A stretch of DNA of 12,478 nt, taken from Thermomucor indicae-seudaticae. Taxonomy: Eukaryota > Mucoromycota > Mucoromycetes > Mucorales > Lichtheimiaceae. The notes beneath the pieces were generated by a model. That model ran no database searches. It saw nothing but the letters and a program-made list of their open reading frames with translations, and was not told the origin of the DNA. This document shows, piece after piece, positions 8,664 through 12,478 of the stretch. Each line of letters opens with the position of its first letter. Position 1 is the first letter of the stretch. Both the position numbers and the translations under genes were made by a program. The stretch spans positions 1-12,478 of the forward strand of contig JSYX01000800.1 of assembly GCA_000787465.1 (NCBI GenBank), given 5' to 3'.

Positions 8664-10092
8664 ATGGTTCATGCTCCGGAAAAGAAGAATATTGTATCAA
8701 TTGGTGCTTCATGCGCAGGCAAGTGTGTTACTTCTTTAATCATAATAAAGCACCAACCTGATACGTACCCGCAGTACTGGGATTCGCCTTGAGCTGGCTC
8801 GAAAAGGCTCCGAGCACGCATCGTCTCATACTTGTTGAAGCCAAGAGCCATTTCAATTTCGTGTTTGCCTTTCCACGTGCCTGCGTCAAAGCTGGGTTCG
8901 AGCGAGAACTCTTTATTCCATACAACAACCTGTTTCGAGGCAATGACCAAGTAGGCAAAGTGATCCAGGCCCGTGTCACGGCTATCCACGAGCACCACGT
9001 TGAGCTTGACCGACATGTCCCAGAGTTTGGCACCAGCATCGAATTTGAGTACCTCTTGTACGCTGCTGGCACAACCATTCCCGAACCTGGAAGATTGTCC
9101 GCCGAGTCGAAAGCAGACGGGATCCAGACTTTGAAGAAATACCAGGACCTGATTCGAGAAGCTCAGCGACCGGTCATTATCGGTGGAGGACCTGTTGGCC
9201 TTGGTATGTGCTTTTGAATAGGATACTAGAGCAGAAAACTTATAGTACATGTTCTTGTGTCTACTGTAGAACTGGCAGCCGAGGTCAAGGAACACTATCC
9301 AGAAAAAGAAGTGACATTGTTGCATTCTCGGACACGCTACATGCCTCGGTACAAGGTCAGCCTTGACGTCATGACTTTTAACATCTTGAAGAAGCATGGC
9401 GTGAAACAAATCCTTGGCGACCGTGCCATATTACCCAAGAATGGGTTCCCATTGGAAGTCAAACCAATCAAAGTGCATACAGAACGCGGCCGTGTCATCG
9501 ACTCGGACCTAGCTGTAAGTTTGGCTGATTCCCTCCCTCATTATTAGTGTACCTGACCTCCTCTAGATCATGTGCATCGGCATGACACCAAACAGCAAAC
9601 TGCTAGCGGAATTCTCGCCTACCAGTGTTGATCCGAAAACCGGCTTTGTCAAGGTGAAGAAGACAATGCAGATTGCTGACGACAGATACCCACACATCTT
9701 TGCAGTCGGTGATGTTGTCGATCACACAGACGTCAAAACGGGTCACTTTGCCTGGATGCAAGGCTTATCGGTTTTGAACAACATCCTGAAGCTTATCAAC
9801 GGCACTTGTTCGTATAGCGAGTTGGAACCATACAAAAGCAAGGACGTCGCATTGATCAAGCTTATCCTAGGAGAGGTACATGCAGAAACGAAGATATATC
9901 TACTTGCGCCCCTGGCGAGATGACTAAGATACTTTACTGTAGAAAGAAGCAGTGATGCAGACAAACATGTTGGGACCTCTTATCGCTGTCGGGTCATGGA
10001 TAAGCGGTCGCTCAATCCCACACAACGTGTATGCTAATGTTGCATGGGCATGGATGCAAACACCTTTGGATGACGAGCACTGTGACCTGTAG
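8664..10092 (+). CDS. AIF/AMID/FSP1-like FAD-dependent NAD(P)H oxidoreductase
   Basis: Five exons (8664-8718, 8775-9203, 9270-9514, 9567-9875, 9943-10092) give 395 residues; introns are 56, 66, 52 and 67 nt. The protein has the two-dinucleotide-domain fold of the apoptosis-inducing-factor/FSP1 group, close to human AIFM2 (373 aa) in length. Such enzymes reduce quinones or other acceptors with NAD(P)H. Visible motifs are the N-terminal FAD loop GASCA at 14-18 with Glu40 ending the second strand (ILVEAKSHF), SHFNFVFAFPR (43-53) typical of fungal members, YLLYAAGTT (111-119), the NAD(P)H loop IIGGGPVGLELAAE (153-166), CIGMTPNS (246-253), and HIFAVGDVVD (287-296) with the FAD-contacting Asp292. 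The start AAAATGG has good context. No signal peptide or N-terminal Gly for myristoylation is present. The first intron seems to use a GC donor, and this choice removes the third Gly of the FAD loop (Val19). The electron acceptor and cell location are unknown. Confidence 0.92.
8719..8774 (+). other. Probable GC-AG intron (intron 1 of the flavoprotein gene)
   Basis: The frame runs from the ATG into an AG|GCAAGT donor, the strict consensus for GC-AG introns. After 56 bases it reaches CCGCAG with a CTGAT branch-like sequence ahead, and the frame then resumes with the conserved FALSWLEKAPSTHRLILVE stretch. The only GT donor that also keeps frame (at 8725, GTGTTA) is a very poor match but would add two residues and keep a Gly in the FAD-binding loop. 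Confidence 0.65.
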
Positions 10093-11013
10093 ACATGTCT
10101 TTTCCTCATTCCTTCAGATACACACCTGGAGCATATTTAGTGCATCCTGCTATTATGCATATCTCTTTACACTTTCTTCAAGTGACTCATTACTGCATTT
10201 CCAATAAGGTAGCAATGTCAGCCCAGTCGACGCCGGTTCCAACGACCGAGATTCTCCGCATCACACTTGGTTACATCCTGGGCCACACCAGGAATCTGGT
10301 CCGATCTGATAACCTTTGTGTAACTTCGTACCAAAGCTTTGAACTCAAGAGTTTTTCTATGGAATCTCACGCACAAAGACGCGTCGAAATGAACTTTCCG
10401 TTCGAGCGTACCATCCATTGGGCATCCCAAATAGTTCCTGGTCAATAAGTCTGCAAACAACAATGCAGCTTATTCATGATTTTCTTTTCTGCCCAAATAG
10501 CATTATCCTGGTGGACGTAGGCTGAAAAATGGGAAGGAAACACGACCTATTCCGTACATACTTTTGTCTTAGGTCTTCCAATTGCTACGGCTCCGTACCA
10601 CCAGTGCAGCACGACCCGGGCTGTTGGCGACTATTTGGAGCATACCGGATGACCCAATATCACGGCGCGTTATGGCAGGCTCGCATCTTTTATATTGTCG
10701 GTATGTGTCTCAACGGTAATTCTCGCGTGGTTCTTGCGACCTTTTGGACTGGACGATGATCGATAAGCAACAGTTCCTCCTGAAGTTGAAGCTTCACGCA
10801 TAGTCGAAAAGGTGTCAGGTGATAGCAAGTGAGTTTCACAGCTGAAGCTAAAAAAAACCGCTCTTTCTAAAAGCTTCCAAAGACTGTTAGCTACAGGACC
10901 GGTTCTTCAGGTCTACACATGCACGAGATCGATCCCGCCTATTTCTTATGTACCTTTATCATTGTCCATTTTCACCTAATGCTACTACACCTTTCGAAGA
11001 GACATTTTCCCTG

Positions 11014-11033
11014 TCTACTCGTATACGAGAAGA
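11014..11033. repeat. Near-perfect 20-bp palindrome
   Basis: TCTaCTCGTATACGAGaAGA has a perfect 12-bp core (CTCGTATACGAG, 11018-11029) extended by three more pairs after one mismatch. Its symmetry suggests a dimeric protein-binding site, though it lies about 670 bases before the nearest downstream start codon. Confidence 0.6.
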
Positions 11034-11622
11034 ATCGCACAAGCCAAATGAAGTTTCCAGGCTTTTCCGGGTCAAGCGATCTTTGTACCTAAATACGCGT
11101 CTCAGATATCCAATTTGTACGTAAGGGTTATTCATAGCCAAGGTCATGTGGGGCGCGCTTCAGATGACGTCCATGTTCTCCCGGTCCCGTTGTCGTTTCA
11201 AGTACTCTCATGATGATATTCTTGGCTGAAGCATATCATGAAGAAGACCAATACCATTATCAACCGGCAACGCAAAACAAATCTGTCGCCGTGCACGTTT
11301 GTATGTACGGACTTGCATAAATGAGCCATGGAAACCGACACTCGGACGCGTTCGGAACTACTTTTTCTGTCCCATGATCGAAACTTTCCCGTTAAGAACT
11401 GTATCAGAGGATGGCTAAGCGCCAAATCCAAGTAGGGTCATTTGCCACTGTATTTTTAGAGTGGGCAAACCAAGCCATGTACCGGTGAATTTACCAATTA
11501 AAAGTTCAGGACGCATTTGTAATAAACGTTTAGGACCATCTTTCGCGGTAGCTGCTAAATAAGATTCGCAGAGAAAATTCCTCTTTAGGCTAACGGAAAA
11601 ACCTCACCGTTTGCGTTTAGCG

Positions 11623-11695
11623 CATAAAAGGCCCGAAAGCAACGAGAGTTTTGGTTCATATCTGTACTCTTTTTTTACCTTTCTTACGTTATACC
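11623..11695 (+). promoter_or_regulatory. TATA-like element and pyrimidine-rich start region
   Basis: CATAAAAG at 11623-11630 lies 66 bases before the ATG of the Kre9/Knh1-like gene. It is followed at 11663-11687 by a C/T-rich stretch (CTCTTTTTTTACCTTTCTT) typical of fungal transcription starts. Together they make a plausible core promoter with a very short 5' leader. Confidence 0.45.
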
Positions 11696-12322
11696 ATGAA
11701 GTTGACCGCAGTTGTTACTTTTTTGGCCCTCATATTGCTACCATTCGTATCTGCCATTGTATGGAACCCTCAAATGTATGTAAAGCTTGTTGGACTTGAC
11801 ATGTTCCCTACAAGCTGACGGTATAATAGTACTGTTCCGAATACGCAAACAAAATGGAGAGCTGGAGAGACGTACACCGTTCAATGGTAAGATATTGAGG
11901 GCAAGTGCGTCCTCTTACAACTGGTTACTGAAGACGTGGGTTCTGTAGGAAAACCACTGTTAACGGACAAGAGATTCCGGACGGCGTCACGTAAGTTTCA
12001 AGCATTTTCCCCCCTTGTAATCCATTGCAATAGCTCATCTCGAAACTCTCACAGTGGGATGATAAAACTCGGCTACCTCGAAGGCGATTCGCCGAATGAG
12101 CATCTCTGTAAGTGCCACTCTGTCTCTTTTATCCGAGGTACACTGACTGACATCATTATACATAAAGACTGGGATTTGGCTTCCGGATTCCCACTTAACA
12201 AGGGTGCACAGAGCGTAACCCTTCCAAGCGACCTCGAGACCAAGAAGACTTATATCATTGTCCTCATGGGTGATTCTGGTAACGCATCGCCCAAGTTTTT
12301 GATCCAGGCAGCCCGCTCTTAG
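11696..12322 (+). CDS. Small secreted Kre9/Knh1-like cell-surface protein
   Basis: Five exons (11696-11775, 11830-11886, 11949-11990, 12034-12107, 12168-12322) join to 135 residues; introns are 54, 62, 43 and 60 nt. Residues 1-20 form a clear signal peptide (MKLTAVV, a hydrophobic core, then VSA). The mature protein begins IVWNPQITVPN and continues WRAGETYTVQW (36-46), IKLGYLEGD (70-78), ASGFPL (89-94) and YIIVLMGDSGNASPKF (113-128). This is the pattern of the Ser/Thr-rich, Kre9/Knh1 N-terminal domain family linked to cell-wall beta-1,6-glucan and surface proteins. One N-glycosylation sequon is present at Asn123. Unlike many relatives it has no Ser/Thr-rich tail and no GPI-anchor signal, so it should be freely secreted or wall-retained by other means. 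The third exon is only 42 bases and the intron after it only 43, and the last intron ends in AAG. The biochemical role of this family is not settled. Confidence 0.88.
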
Positions 12323-12478
12323 ACCTTCCGTCACCCACCCGACTTAAATTGTGTATCATCATTCCCTCTCATTGGGACCCGTACGTAGTCCTTATTCGTC
12401 ACACTCATGCTGTTGTATCTACTGGTTTTTGAATAACTTTTTGCGTCAACTTAAAGTGTAATTTGCGCCATGCTTTAA
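12323..12478 (+). other. 3' flank of the secreted-protein gene
   Basis: The last 156 bases are C/T-rich then T-rich and hold the 3' untranslated region of the gene ending at 12322. No exact AATAAA is present; GAATAA near 12431 is a weak alternative. No other feature is visible before the window ends. Confidence 0.35.

Larger units (their letters stand above)
10093..11695. other. Gene-poor region with an unresolved coding-like segment
   Basis: Apart from the 3' end of the flavoprotein gene and the promoter of the gene at 11696, these 1.6 kb hold no gene I can confirm. The segment 10217-10766 has unusually few stops in one frame and two intron-like sequences (10441-10500 and 10517-10572), but its product is not recognised. 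A near-perfect palindrome lies at 11014-11033. Open frames on the minus strand (10959-11147 and 11198-11431) look like chance. Confidence 0.35.

Noticed and set aside
8479..8739. Plus-strand open frame overlapping the start of the flavoprotein gene
   Set aside because: It is in a different frame from the conserved protein, and its product is unlike any family. The likely transcription start lies downstream of its ATG, so an upstream-ORF role is also doubtful.
8669..9409. Minus-strand open frame of 246 codons
   Set aside because: It lies antisense to exons 1-3 of the FAD oxidoreductase, whose motifs are unmistakable on the plus strand. It is a codon-phase shadow.
10959..11431. Two minus-strand open frames of 62 and 77 codons
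   Set aside because: Short, without motifs and without supporting splice signals or spacing; consistent with chance.
1..12478. tRNA, rRNA, CRISPR array or bacterial operon
   Set aside because: No B-box with matching acceptor stem, no rRNA-like sequence and no regularly spaced repeats were seen; the genes are intron-rich and eukaryotic.

Overview
This window looks like nuclear DNA of a filamentous or zygosporic fungus. The genes are interrupted by many very short spliceosomal introns (19 inferred, 43-76 nt, nearly all GT...AG). The protein set is fungal: a Kre9/Knh1-type wall-associated secreted protein, a Zrc1/Cot1-type zinc transporter, Cbf5, and an AIF/FSP1-like flavoprotein. Intron density and protein style would fit an early-diverging lineage such as Mucoromycota, but that placement is an impression and not proven by the sequence.

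Five genes can be supported. (1) 1294-3144 (+): an intronless 616-residue PPR-type helical-repeat protein with a probable mitochondrial presequence. (2) 3397-5135 (+): the H/ACA snoRNP pseudouridine synthase Cbf5/dyskerin, five exons, 494 residues, catalytic Asp94, and a Lys-rich tail with a tandem repeat carrying sumoylation-like motifs. (3) 6989-5392 (-): a cation diffusion facilitator zinc transporter, eight exons, 390 residues, with the His/Asp zinc site intact. It converges on Cbf5. (4) 8664-10092 (+): an AIF/AMID/FSP1-like FAD-dependent oxidoreductase, five exons, 395 residues, whose first intron appears to be of the GC-AG class. (5) 11696-12322 (+): a 135-residue secreted single-domain Kre9/Knh1-like protein, five exons.

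The gene-poor stretches are 1-1293, 6990-8663 and 10093-11695. None holds an RNA gene, a recognisable transposon or a CRISPR array that I can support. The first and third contain coding-like fragments (a Cys-rich open segment at 883-1161, a minus-strand exon-like piece around 392-772, and a stop-poor segment at 10217-10766) that may be decayed genes or unresolved multi-exon genes. There is also a near-perfect 20-bp palindrome at 11014-11033 and a T-rich hairpin with a direct repeat at 7921-7992.

The genes do not form a pathway or cluster. They are housekeeping functions: organelle gene expression, rRNA modification and ribosome biogenesis, zinc storage, quinone/redox chemistry, and the cell surface. 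I see no convincing new biological system. The points most worth checking are the GC-AG intron and its effect on the FAD-binding loop, the repeat in the Cbf5 tail, and the unresolved coding-like segments. All gene models come from reading splice signals and protein continuity by eye.
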